Shown: positions 17,723-26,510 of the stretch, piece by piece | Position numbering within the stretch: position 1 is the first letter of the stretch | How the letters are laid out: the number at the start of each line of letters is the position of its first letter | Source: Entomomonas sp945283395 | GTDB lineage: Bacteria; Pseudomonadota; Gammaproteobacteria; Pseudomonadales; Pseudomonadaceae | Length of the DNA stretch: 64,000 nt | Direction of reading: 5' to 3' | Assembly (NCBI GenBank): GCA_946480835.1 | Contig: CAMLLC010000003.1 | Coordinates: 124,001-188,000, forward strand | Translations under genes and position numbers: made by a program | The notes under the pieces: model-generated | Told to the model about the DNA's origin: nothing | The model's input: the letters and a program-made list of their open reading frames with translations, nothing else | Databases searched by the model: none

Positions 17723-18184
17723 TAATAAAAGGCACCCAGAATGTCGTGTCGATATATGTGTGGTTTATTTAAAAAATAGCCAATAAGGCCAAGTTAAGGC
17801 TGCTATTTATATCACAATTAATAAAAAATTACTAGCTTGATTCTATGTTACTGTAAATCTTATTATGGATAATAACAACTTAAATAAGCTTTGTGGAATA
17901 ACAAATATTTGGTAAATGTATCTAGCACTTTAAGTCTATGCTTTTTGTTTGTTATGCCTTACTATCAAGCCTAATCATTATCTATTAGAGTTAGCTATAG
18001 CTAACTATTAACTACTGGATAGTTATTTAGTCTGCTCTAGTTAATAGACTTTTCTATTTCTAAACATCTTTAGGCAAAGCTAGGCTTAAGCCATTAACTT
18101 TTCCTAATAAATATTAATGTCTTTAATAGCGTTATTAGCTAACTCAAAAAAATGACGCTATATCTAATCATTAATGCTGTTTAT
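17723..18184. other. intergenic region upstream of rpsB, downstream of uvrA
   Basis: These ~460 AT-rich bases contain no supportable ORF or RNA gene. They should contain the rpsB promoter, read leftward, and the uvrA transcript end. In Pseudomonas the region upstream of rpsB holds a divergent map gene, which is absent here. I saw no clear sigma-70 boxes or intrinsic terminator. Confidence 0.4.
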
Positions 18185-21049
18185 TTACGGCTTACCCTTT
18201 ACTTTAGTTTTCTTGGTCTTATTGTTTGCTAACATAAGTTTTAGAAATTTACCGGTCCAAGAATGTGGCATTTCAGCTAACTCTTCAGGAGTGCCCGAAG
18301 CAATAATTTGCCCTCCTCTAGAGCCTCCTTCAGGACCTAAGTCTACTAACCAATCAGCCGTTTTTATTACATCAAGATTATGCTCAATTACTACTATTGT
18401 ATTACCATTATCACGTAATTTATGTAGTACTTTTAATAGTAATTGAATATCAGCAAAATGCAGACCTGTCGTAGGTTCATCAAGAATATACAAAGTTTTA
18501 CCTGTATCTCGTTTCGATAATTCTCTCGCTAATTTTACCCGCTGCGCCTCACCACCTGATAACGTGGTAGCACTTTGCCCTAGCTTAATATAAGAAAGAC
18601 CTACCTCCATCAAGGTTTGTAATTTACGAGCTAATGCTGGCACTGCTGCAAAAAATTCGTTAGCATCCTCAATCGTCATATCCAACACTTCTTGAATCGT
18701 TTTACCTTTGTATTTAATATCTAGAGTTTCTCGGTTATACCTTTTACCCTTACAAACATCACAAGGCACATAAATATCAGGTAAAAAATGCATTTCTACC
18801 TTAATCACTCCATCACCTTGACAGGCTTCACAGCGTCCACCTTTGACATTAAAAGAAAAACGCCCCACATTATAGCCTCTAGCTCGAGACTCAGGCACTG
18901 CGGCAAATAATTCTCGAATAGGCGTAAAAATACCCGTATAAGTGGCAGGATTTGAGCGTGGAGTCCGACCAATAGGGCTTTGATCTATATCTACCACCTT
19001 ATCTAACTTATCAAGACCTTGAATGGACTTGTAAGGGGCAACTTCTAAACTAGTTGCATTATTTAAAGCGCTCGCCGATAAGGGATAAAGGGTATCATTA
19101 ATAAGCGTTGATTTACCTGAACCCGATACCCCTGTAACACAAGTAAATAGACCTAATGGCAAACGCAGCGTCACGCTTTTTAAATTATTTCCCGTTGCCC
19201 CCTCTAGCACTAATTGCTGTTTCTTATTATAAGGGGTACGTTTATTGGGTACTTCAATTCTTAATTTACCTGATAAATATTGGCCGGTGAGTGAATCGGG
19301 ATTAGCCATGATTTGTTGTGGAGTACCTTTAGCTATTATCTGCCCACCATGTACCCCCGCCCCAGGTCCTATATCTACTACAAAATCAGCTAGACGAATA
19401 GCATCTTCATCATGCTCTACTACTATAACGGTATTACCTAGGTCTCTTAAGTGAGTTAAGGTTTTAAGTAATCTATCATTATCTCTTTGATGAAGCCCTA
19501 TGGAAGGCTCATCTAATATATACATAACTCCTACTAAACCTGCTCCTATTTGACTAGCTAATCTAATACGTTGTGCCTCGCCACCTGACAAGGTCTCTGC
19601 ACTACGCTCAAGGGTTAAATAATCTAATCCTACATTGACTAAAAACTCCAATCTCAAACTAATTTCTTTAAGGATCTTCTCAGCAATAGCTCCTTTATTA
19701 CCACTTAGCATTAAAGTTGAAAAATAGTCATAGGCATCTCCTACAGGTAGCTCTACAACTTGTGGCAAAGTCTTTTCACCCACCCACACACAACATGCCT
19801 CAGGTCTTAATCGAGCCCCGTGACAACTAGGACAGGCTTGGGTACTTAATAACTTAGCCAACTCTTCTCGAACGCTTTGTGACTCTGTCTCACGATAGCG
19901 CCGTGCCAAATTAGGCAATACCCCCTCAAAAGCATGTTTACGTTTTACTACATCACCTCTATCATTTAAATAATTAAAGGTAATCTGTTCTTCGCCGCTG
20001 CCTTGTAAGATGACTTGCTGTTGTTTAGTAGTTAACTCTTTAAAAGGGGTATCTAAGCTAAATTTAAAATGCTTAGCTAATGAAGTTAGCATTTGAAAGG
20101 TATAAGCATTACGTCTATCCCATCCTTTAATGGCCCCTTCCCCCAACGTTAACTCCTCATGCACAATACGGCGTGAATCAAAAAACTCTTTGATTCCAAG
20201 CCCATCACAAGTAGCACAAGCGCCTGCTGGATTATTAAAAGAAAACAATTTAGGTTCAAGTTCACTGATAGAAAAACCACAAACGGGACAAGCAAACTTA
20301 GCAGAAAAAATAATTTCTTCAAGGCTTGTCTGATCATCCAACGGAGCGATAATAGCAGTATCATTTGCTAATTTGAGGGCTGTTTCAAAAGACTCTGCCA
20401 ATCTTTGTTGAATATCTGCCTTTACTCTGAATCTATCAATTACTACGTCTATGCTGTGCTTTTTTTGTTTATCTAACTTTGGTAATTCATCTAATTCATA
20501 AAGCCTACCGTCTACTCTAGCACGAACAAAGCCTTGTGCTCGCATTTCTTCAAAAACAACTAGATGCTCGCCTTTACGCTCTTTGATAATAGGGGCTAAT
20601 AACATCAACTTAGTCCCTTCAGGTAAACTTAGCACTTGATCTACCATTTGACTAACTGTTTGCGCCTCCAGCGGAATATCATGTTGTGGGCAATGAGGCG
20701 TTCCTACTCTGGCATAAAGTAGCCGTAAATAGTCATAAATCTCTGTAATAGTTCCTACCGTTGAGCGAGGATTATGGGAGGTAGATTTTTGTTCAATTGA
20801 AATTGCCGGAGATAGCCCTTCAATCGCGTCTACATCAGGCTTTTCCATCATAGATAGAAACTGCCTTGCATAGGCTGAAAGTGACTCCACGTAACGCCTT
20901 TGTCCCTCTGCGTAGAGCGTATCAAAAGCTAATGATGACTTACCCGAGCCTGATAGGCCAGTGATGACGATTAATTTATCACGGGGTAAAGTTATATCAA
21001 TATTTTTAAGATTATGAGTACGTGCGCCACGAACTAATATATTTTCCAA
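18185..21049 (-). CDS. uvrA: excinuclease ABC subunit A
   Basis: UvrA is the damage-recognition ATPase of nucleotide excision repair. It has two ABC ATPase modules: Walker A ITGLSGSGKSSLAFDTLYA and VTGVSGSGKSTLINDTLYP, and signature LSGGEAQRIRLASQ and LSGGEAQRVKLARE. Zinc-finger Cys clusters occur at CPVCGFS/CATCDGLG and CEACQGDG/CDVCKGKR. I take TTG 21049 (954 aa) as the start: GAGG lies about 6 nt upstream and the protein then begins at the family position (ENILVRGARTHNLKN). A TTG at 21070 is also open. No LexA box could be confirmed. Confidence 0.96.
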   Translation of the reverse strand: MENILVRGARTHNLKNIDITLPRDKLIVITGLSGSGKSSLAFDTLYAEGQRRYVESLSAYARQFLSMMEKPDVDAIEGLSPAISIEQKSTSHNPRSTVGTITEIYDYLRLLYARVGTPHCPQHDIPLEAQTVSQMVDQVLSLPEGTKLMLLAPIIKERKGEHLVVFEEMRAQGFVRARVDGRLYELDELPKLDKQKKHSIDVVIDRFRVKADIQQRLAESFETALKLANDTAIIAPLDDQTSLEEIIFSAKFACPVCGFSISELEPKLFSFNNPAGACATCDGLGIKEFFDSRRIVHEELTLGEGAIKGWDRRNAYTFQMLTSLAKHFKFSLDTPFKELTTKQQQVILQGSGEEQITFNYLNDRGDVVKRKHAFEGVLPNLARRYRETESQSVREELAKLLSTQACPSCHGARLRPEACCVWVGEKTLPQVVELPVGDAYDYFSTLMLSGNKGAIAEKILKEISLRLEFLVNVGLDYLTLERSAETLSGGEAQRIRLASQIGAGLVGVMYILDEPSIGLHQRDNDRLLKTLTHLRDLGNTVIVVEHDEDAIRLADFVVDIGPGAGVHGGQIIAKGTPQQIMANPDSLTGQYLSGKLRIEVPNKRTPYNKKQQLVLEGATGNNLKSVTLRLPLGLFTCVTGVSGSGKSTLINDTLYPLSASALNNATSLEVAPYKSIQGLDKLDKVVDIDQSPIGRTPRSNPATYTGIFTPIRELFAAVPESRARGYNVGRFSFNVKGGRCEACQGDGVIKVEMHFLPDIYVPCDVCKGKRYNRETLDIKYKGKTIQEVLDMTIEDANEFFAAVPALARKLQTLMEVGLSYIKLGQSATTLSGGEAQRVKLARELSKRDTGKTLYILDEPTTGLHFADIQLLLKVLHKLRDNGNTIVVIEHNLDVIKTADWLVDLGPEGGSRGGQIIASGTPEELAEMPHSWTGKFLKLMLANNKTKKTKVKGKP

Positions 21050-21303
21050 AGTTGCCTCGCTAAAGAGCAAATATACAAAGCTAATTAATATAACATTTGT
21101 TTAAAAAACAGGCTAATTAACAAAATAAATAAAGAGATAGTTAGAAATGATCAAGAAGTTAGCTTACAACCAAGTTACTTAGTAATTACCTAAAACGGAC
21201 TTAGTAGCTAGCTAAAGATTACTAATATGCCATTAGTTATACCTTAGTAAGACGCTTCGCTCTATGCCAACATACTTCCTGTTAGCAATAGACTAACTAA
21301 GCT

Positions 21304-23460
21304 TTAGAGGGGTTGTAATTTAGCAAAGGCTAAAATTAACCACTTGCTGCCTTCGTTATCAAATTTAACTTGAATCCTAGTGTGCGCTCCTGAACCTTCA
21401 GCATTGAGGATTACTCCTTCACCAAACACAGGATGAATCACCCGTTGCCCTAAACTTAATCCAGAAGCTGCTTGTGTTGCAGCCGGCTGCATTACAGGAT
21501 GACTGATAGAACCAGATAATCTAACTTCTTGTAATAAGTCGACAGGAATTTCTCTAACAAAACGGGATATCTTATTGTAGGTTTCATTTCCATGTAGCCT
21601 TCTTGTTTCAGCATAAGTAACAACTAGCTGTTGCATTGCACGAGTAATACCTACATAAGCTAAACGTCTTTCTTCCTCTAACTTATCTATATCTTCTAAA
21701 TTGCGTTGATGAGGAAATAATCCTTCCTCCATCCCCGTTAAAAATACTAAGGGGAATTCGAGCCCTTTAGCATTATGTAAAGTCATCAATTGGACACAGT
21801 CTTTTCCATCGCCTGCTTGCTTTTCTCCTGCTTCTAGCGCGGCGTGATCTAGGAAAGCTAATAAAGGTGGAACATTATCCTCCTGTTCCACTTTCTCAAA
21901 AGCACTAGCAGCACTGACTAATTCTTTTAAGTTTTCTACTCTTGCCTCACCCTTCTCGCCTCTTACATTAAGGTGAAATTCTAAAATACCTGATGCTTTA
22001 ATCACTAAATCTATTTGCTCTACTAGCTTAAGAGGCTCTATTTCATCTGCTAATTTATTAATAAGCTGAACAAAATTACTTAGTGCATTGCCTGCTCTTG
22101 CAGGAACTACTTGTTGCTTGATAATCTCTTTTAACGCTTGCCATAAGCTGATATTTTGTTCTCTTGCTAACTGCCTAATTTTTTCAATGGTTCGCTCACC
22201 AATTCCTCTAGGAGGAAGATTAATAATCCGCTCTAACGCACTATCATCTTGCCTTGAACGTATCAATCTTAAATAAGCTAACGCATTTTTTATTTCAGCT
22301 CGTTCAAAAAAACGTAAGCCGCCATAAATACGATAAGGAATTGCCTCGCGCCATAAATTTTCTTCTAACACTCGCGATTGAGCATTAGATCGATAGAGAA
22401 TAGCTATTTCATGATAATGTAAACCAGTGCGATGGGCTTCCGCTATTCGTTCTAGAATATAACGCGCCTCATCTTGCTCATTAAACCCCGCATAAAGTGC
22501 TATAGCCTCACCCTCATTACCCGCTGTCCATAGCTCTTTACCTAAACGCTTTTGATTGTTACTAATAAGCGCATTAGCAGCTTTTAATATGGTATTAGTT
22601 GAACGATAATTTTGTTCTAGCCGAAAAGTTTGAGCCTCTGGAAAGTCATGGCTAAAGGCTTGAATATTCTCAATCTTAGCCCCTCGCCAACCATAGATAG
22701 ATTGATCATCATCCCCTACTACCATTAAGCTTTTGGTCCCTTTAGCCAATAATTTAAGCCAAGCATATTGCACTGCATTAGTATCTTGAAATTCATCTAC
22801 TAATACATGGGCAAAGCGTTGTTGATAATGTGCTAATAGTTCTGGATTATCCCGCCATAAATCTAAGGCTCTTAACAACAATTCAGCAAAATCTATCACC
22901 TCTGCTCTAGCACAGGCTTCTTCATAAGCTTGATACAATTGAACCATGGTAACTAGGTAATGATCACCACATGTCTGGATACTATTAGCTCTTATTCCTT
23001 GATCTTTCTTATTATTGATGTACCATTGTACATCTCTTGAAGGCCAACGCTGTTCGTCAATACCTAAATCTTTACACAACCTTTTGATTAGACGTAGCTG
23101 ATCTTCGCTGTCTAATACTTGGAAATTTTGAGCTAGTTTAGCTTCTTGCCAATGAATACGCAGCAAACGATGTGCTAAGCCATGAAAAGTTCCGACCCAC
23201 ATACCTTGCGTAGACTGTTGCAGTAAATTCTCTATACGTCCTCTCATTTCGGCGGCAGCTTTATTAGTAAAAGTAACCGCTAAAATAGCATAAGGTGAGG
23301 CTTGCTCAACATTGCTAAGCCATGCTATACGATGTACTAATACTCGGGTTTTGCCTGAACCTGCCCCAGCCAAGACTAATTGTTGTCCTAAAGGAGCAGT
23401 AACTACTTGACGTTGAGCAGCATTAAGAGAGTCTATAAGAAAAGAGATATCATCATTCAT
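21304..23460 (-). CDS. uvrD: DNA helicase II (UvrD)
   Basis: UvrD is a superfamily 1 3'-5' helicase that removes UvrC and the incised strand in excision repair and unwinds DNA in mismatch repair. In 718 residues, motif I is AGAGSGKTRVLVHR (~31-44), motif II VDEFQDTNAVQ, motif III GDDDQSIYGWRGA, motif IV EQNYRST and motif VI VGITRAMQQL. The C-terminal Tudor-like end (GQRVIHPVFGEGVILN) is typical of UvrD rather than Rep. It lies next to uvrA, same strand, 254 bp apart. Confidence 0.95.
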   Translation of the reverse strand: MNDDISFLIDSLNAAQRQVVTAPLGQQLVLAGAGSGKTRVLVHRIAWLSNVEQASPYAILAVTFTNKAAAEMRGRIENLLQQSTQGMWVGTFHGLAHRLLRIHWQEAKLAQNFQVLDSEDQLRLIKRLCKDLGIDEQRWPSRDVQWYINNKKDQGIRANSIQTCGDHYLVTMVQLYQAYEEACARAEVIDFAELLLRALDLWRDNPELLAHYQQRFAHVLVDEFQDTNAVQYAWLKLLAKGTKSLMVVGDDDQSIYGWRGAKIENIQAFSHDFPEAQTFRLEQNYRSTNTILKAANALISNNQKRLGKELWTAGNEGEAIALYAGFNEQDEARYILERIAEAHRTGLHYHEIAILYRSNAQSRVLEENLWREAIPYRIYGGLRFFERAEIKNALAYLRLIRSRQDDSALERIINLPPRGIGERTIEKIRQLAREQNISLWQALKEIIKQQVVPARAGNALSNFVQLINKLADEIEPLKLVEQIDLVIKASGILEFHLNVRGEKGEARVENLKELVSAASAFEKVEQEDNVPPLLAFLDHAALEAGEKQAGDGKDCVQLMTLHNAKGLEFPLVFLTGMEEGLFPHQRNLEDIDKLEEERRLAYVGITRAMQQLVVTYAETRRLHGNETYNKISRFVREIPVDLLQEVRLSGSISHPVMQPAATQAASGLSLGQRVIHPVFGEGVILNAEGSGAHTRIQVKFDNEGSKWLILAFAKLQPL

Positions 23461-23585
23461 TGAACTATTTTACTCTAGTTACTTTATTATGAAAAACTTA
23501 ATCACCAACTAGAGTTTAATGAGCAAGCTTATCTGCAACCTGTTAAAATAACTTTTTTATTTATTTTCTTTATTTCTTACTAATT

Positions 23586-24542
23586 ATGACAGACTTCCCC
23601 ACACCTAACGGCGTACAGTATATTGAAGTAGCAGCTGGTTTTGCAGGACAACGCATAGATAACTTTCTTAGAACTTTGCTTAAAGGCGTTCCTAAAAGCC
23701 TTATTTATCGTATCCTACGCACTGGAGAAGTCAGAGTAAACAAAGGGCGTATCAAACCTGACTATAAACTCCAATCTGGCGACCTAATTAGAATCCCCCC
23801 TTTAAGAGTAGCAGACAAACAAGCTCAAGAAGCTGTTGCACAACCTTTATTAGAAAGGCTAGAAGCAGCTATCATTTATGAAGACAACAAATTAATAGTA
23901 GTAAATAAACCAGCTGGCCTTGCTGTGCATGGTGGTAGTGGCTTAAGCTGTGGGTTAATTGAAGCCTTTCGGCAATTACGTCCTGAAGCAAAAGAAATAG
24001 AATTAGTCCATAGATTAGATAGGGATACCTCAGGTTTACTTATGATAGCCAAAAGACGCAGTATGTTGCGCCATCTTCATGAACAATTAAGAGGTGATGG
24101 TATAGATAAAAAATACCTAGCATTGGTTAAGGGGCATTGGCCTAGCTCGAAAAAGACCATAGCAGCTCCTCTCTTAAAAAATAACCTACGCTCTGGGGAA
24201 CGGATGGTTGAAGTAAATCCTGAAGGTAAAAAGGCAGTAACTGAATTTAAAGTAATAGCGCGTTTTGGCGATTTTGCCACCCTAGTTGAAGCTAAGCCTA
24301 TAACGGGTCGTACCCACCAAATAAGAGTACATGCTAAATTTGCAGGGCATGCTATTGCAGGCGATAGCAAATATGGCGAGGACGACTTTAGCAAAGCAAT
24401 AAGATCATTAGGAGGTAAAAGATTATTTCTCCATGCGCAGCATTTAACCATTACACTCCCAGACCAAAGCCAACTAAAACTTGAAGCCCCCGTGGAAGCT
24501 TTATGGCAAAAAGCTATGGAGCAACTAAATGCTAAACTATAA
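23586..24542 (+). CDS. rluC: 23S rRNA pseudouridine(955/2504/2580) synthase RluC
   Basis: RluC isomerises three uridines of 23S rRNA to pseudouridine. The 318 residues have an N-terminal S4 domain (GQRIDNFLRTLLKGVPKSLIY to GDLIRIPPLRV) and the RluA-type catalytic domain with the Asp in ELVHRLDRDTSGLLMIAK. The C-terminal motif GRTHQIRVHAKFAGHAIAG is also present. There is no strong ribosome-binding site before ATG 23586. Its 3' end overlaps the HAD gene by 14 bp, the same pairing as in Pseudomonas. Confidence 0.94.
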   Translation: MTDFPTPNGVQYIEVAAGFAGQRIDNFLRTLLKGVPKSLIYRILRTGEVRVNKGRIKPDYKLQSGDLIRIPPLRVADKQAQEAVAQPLLERLEAAIIYEDNKLIVVNKPAGLAVHGGSGLSCGLIEAFRQLRPEAKEIELVHRLDRDTSGLLMIAKRRSMLRHLHEQLRGDGIDKKYLALVKGHWPSSKKTIAAPLLKNNLRSGERMVEVNPEGKKAVTEFKVIARFGDFATLVEAKPITGRTHQIRVHAKFAGHAIAGDSKYGEDDFSKAIRSLGGKRLFLHAQHLTITLPDQSQLKLEAPVEALWQKAMEQLNAKL

Positions 24543-25179
24543 ATTAGCTATTTTTGATTGGGATGGTACTTTAGTAGATTCTATAAAGCTGATCGTCAAC
24601 AGCATTCATCTAACGGCTGAGGATTTAGGATTACCATTACTTGCTGATCAAACTGTTAAAAATATTATAGGTTTAAAACTTGACCAAGCAATAATGCAGC
24701 TTTACCCCTACATTACTGAAAAACAATTAACTATTTTTTTAAAAAAGTACGCTGAAATTTTCATAACCCTTGAGAAAACAACGCCTAAATTGTATCCAAA
24801 TGTTTTAGAAACGCTCATCCTACTCAAACAAAAAGGCTATTTGTTAGCTATCGCTACTGGGAAAAGCCGTAAAGGGCTAGATCGTATTTTACAGGCATTA
24901 AAATTAAGCCATTTTTTTGATGCCAGCCGTTGCTCTGACGAGACCACAGGTAAACCTGACCCCACTATGCTAAGAGAATTATTAAGCCAATTCAAATTAA
25001 CTAGCCAGCAAGCCATCATGGTAGGAGATGCCAGTTTTGATTTACAGATGGCTCGCAACGCAACCATTGAGTCTATTGCTGTAAGCTATGGCGCACAGGA
25101 CGCAAAAACTTTACAAAGCTATCATCCCAAAGCAGTAATTAGTGACTTTGCTGAGTTAACCTATTACCTGATTAACTAA
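24529..25179 (+). CDS. HAD-family phosphatase, phosphoglycolate-phosphatase-like
   Basis: This 216-residue HAD hydrolase has motif I in IFDWDGTLVDSIKLI (nucleophile Asp), motif II Thr in LAIATGKSRKGL and motif III/IV in GKPDPTML and MVGDASFDLQMARNA. A helical cap lies between motifs I and II, as in Gph-like enzymes. The substrate is not determinable; relatives act on phosphoglycolate, pyrophosphate or nucleotides. It overlaps rluC and is probably co-translated with it. Confidence 0.88.
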   Translation: MLNYKLAIFDWDGTLVDSIKLIVNSIHLTAEDLGLPLLADQTVKNIIGLKLDQAIMQLYPYITEKQLTIFLKKYAEIFITLEKTTPKLYPNVLETLILLKQKGYLLAIATGKSRKGLDRILQALKLSHFFDASRCSDETTGKPDPTMLRELLSQFKLTSQQAIMVGDASFDLQMARNATIESIAVSYGAQDAKTLQSYHPKAVISDFAELTYYLIN

Positions 25180-25415
25180 GCTGAACTTTCTTTAAAAAAT
25201 ACAAACTAATATGAACATTACCTTTATATTGTGAAAATTTAATCAATTAGCTATGGTCTATAGTTAAAGGTAAGTTATAATATCAGTTGTTTTCTTAATA
25301 GTTATTAAGAACCGCTAATGGGATTTAAAGGTAACATAAGAAAACTTTTGATAACATGAAACTATGGCATAAGCCATAAAAAAAATGAAAAACACCTTAT
25401 CTTAGGAGATAAACA

Positions 25416-25661
25416 ATGAATATGGTTCTTAAAGCATCTGCTTTAGCTTTAGTTGCTGTTCTAGCTGCTGGTTGTTCAAGCAATAACACCGAAGAAAAAT
25501 TAGCTGCTGTTGAAAATACTGCAAATCAAGCTCAACAAACAGCTCAACAAGCTCAACAAACAGCTCAACAAGCTTTAACTGCAGCTCAACAAGCTCAACA
25601 AACAGCTGACGAAGCCAACGAACGTGCTTCACGTATGGTAAAGAAAGCTGGACATAAATAA
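25416..25661 (+). CDS. oprI: OprI/Lpp-like major outer membrane lipoprotein, copy 1
   Basis: This 81-residue lipoprotein would anchor the outer membrane to peptidoglycan. The signal peptide ends in lipobox VLAAGC with Cys20. The mature part is a heptad-rich helix of AQQAQQTAQQA repeats, then the conserved OprI end TADEANERASRM and a C-terminal Lys, the residue that is cross-linked to peptidoglycan in Lpp and OprI. AGGAGA sits 7 nt before the ATG. A strong terminator follows. It is about 71/81 identical to copy 3 downstream. A TATAAT at 25276-25281 might be its -10 box, but no good -35 is visible. Confidence 0.94.
   Translation: MNMVLKASALALVAVLAAGCSSNNTEEKLAAVENTANQAQQTAQQAQQTAQQALTAAQQAQQTADEANERASRMVKKAGHK
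25527..25606 (+). repeat. internal tandem repeat coding for AQQ units
   Basis: Near-perfect copies of caagctcaacaaacagct occur in tandem inside the first oprI gene. The same array lies in copy 3 (~26336-26411) and a decayed one in copy 2. They encode the coiled-coil heptads. Such arrays can change length by slippage, which would change the length of the lipoprotein helix. Confidence 0.6.
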
Positions 25662-25680
25662 TTTACGTTACATTAATAAA

Positions 25681-25702
25681 AAGCCAATCAATTGATTGGC
25701 TT
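25681..25702 (+). terminator. intrinsic terminator after oprI copy 1
   Basis: A 22-bp perfect palindrome (AAGCCAATCAA / TTGATTGGCTT) is followed by a T-tract (seven T from 25701). It lies about 20 nt after the oprI stop. The stem bases GCCAATC/GATTGGC recur in the terminator of copy 3. Confidence 0.93.
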
Positions 25703-25805
25703 TTTTTATGGATAATATAAAATGATGGCCATTTCCTTGAAGTATAAATGACCTCTTAGATGTCTATTAGAGCTGTTTTTGTTAACTGAATTAGAGAATA
25801 TGACA

Positions 25806-26039
25806 ATGTATTTATTATGCAAAGCTTATACTTTGATATCAATTGCCTTATTAGCGGTTGGTTGCTCTTGTAATCAAGACACTAGTGCTATTGAATCGCT
25901 TCAAGCTACTAGTGAACAAGCACTACAAACAGCCCTGCAAGCTCAGCAAACAGCTCAACAAGCCTTTACTATTGCCCAACAGGCTCAACAACTAGCTAAT
26001 CAAATTAAACAACACGATACTCAAAGAGTAACGCATTAG
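25806..26039 (+). CDS. diverged OprI-like lipoprotein, copy 2
   Basis: This 77-residue product is recognisable as an OprI relative. From ATG 25806 the lipobox LLAVGC puts Cys at position 20, exactly as in copies 1 and 3, and a GAGA lies 8 nt upstream. ATG 25800 and TTG 25779 are alternatives. The helix keeps AQQTAQQAFTIAQQAQQ but is shorter. The NERASRM-type end is lost and the C terminus is HDTQRVTH, with no terminal Lys. It therefore cannot be attached to peptidoglycan the way OprI is (inference). No terminator follows it. Confidence 0.75.
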   Translation: MYLLCKAYTLISIALLAVGCSCNQDTSAIESLQATSEQALQTALQAQQTAQQAFTIAQQAQQLANQIKQHDTQRVTH

Positions 26040-26115
26040 GTTAGCTGTAAATTTTCATTTTTTTAGCTAGACATAGTCAATATAAATTGTCTTTTTCATG
26101 AACATAATAACTTTT

Positions 26116-26143
26116 TTGACTAAAATAAACTTTATCATACTAT
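26116..26143 (+). promoter_or_regulatory. sigma-70-type promoter of oprI copy 3
   Basis: TTGACT (26116-26121) and TACTAT (26138-26143) are separated by 16 bp, about 80 bp before the ATG of copy 3. The match to -35/-10 consensus is good, and its place directly upstream suggests copy 3 is transcribed on its own. Confidence 0.65.
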
Positions 26144-26223
26144 AGGGCAGTTGCTATTCATCTATTAAATATGACATGATAAGCTAGTTGTTAACATTTA
26201 ATATATAAAATTAGGAGTCTTTT

Positions 26224-26469
26224 ATGAATACATTTCTTAAAGCATCTGCTGTAGCATTAGTTGCTGTATTAGCTGCTGGTTGTTCAAGCAATAAAACTGA
26301 AGAAAAATTAGCTGCCGTTGAAAATACTGCAAATCAAGCTCAACAAACAGCTCAACAAGCTCAGCAAACAGCTCAACAAGCTTTAACTGCTGCTCAACAA
26401 GCTCAACAAACAGCTGATGAAGCTAATGAACGTGCTGCACGCATGGTATCTAGAACTTCTCGTAAATAA
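26224..26469 (+). CDS. oprI: OprI/Lpp-like major outer membrane lipoprotein, copy 3
   Basis: This is an 81-residue near-duplicate of copy 1, differing at two N-terminal signal positions, a few internal sites and the last residues (SRTSRK instead of KKAGHK). Lipobox VLAAGC with Cys20, the AQQ heptads, ADEANERAARM and the C-terminal Lys are kept. TTAGGAG precedes the ATG. It has its own promoter-like boxes and terminator, so both flanking copies look functional. Lpp-type proteins stabilise the envelope; why two are kept is unknown. Confidence 0.93.
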   Translation: MNTFLKASAVALVAVLAAGCSSNKTEEKLAAVENTANQAQQTAQQAQQTAQQALTAAQQAQQTADEANERAARMVSRTSRK

Positions 26470-26482
26470 TTTACCTGCGTTC

Positions 26483-26510
26483 AAAAAGCCAATCTTATGA
26501 TTGGCTTTTT
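26483..26510. terminator. bidirectional terminator between oprI copy 3 and scpB
   Basis: Stem AAAAAGCCAATC (26483-26494) / GATTGGCTTTTT (26499-26510) has a TTAT loop. T-tracts read out on both strands. It ends oprI copy 3 rightward and the scpA-scpB transcript leftward; the last base touches the scpB stop codon. Confidence 0.92.

Noticed and set aside
20149..20364. 71-codon minus-strand ORF inside uvrA
   Set aside because: Out-of-frame shadow of uvrA; the zinc-finger segment of UvrA is continuous in the main frame.
25429..25632. 67-codon ORF on the minus strand across oprI copy 1
   Set aside because: It is the antisense shadow of the AQQ repeat array; no ribosome-binding site or homology, and the plus-strand lipoprotein is clear.
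25500..26420. Short regular repeats that could look like a CRISPR or VNTR array
   Set aside because: The units are in frame, code for coiled-coil heptads and have no unique spacers.
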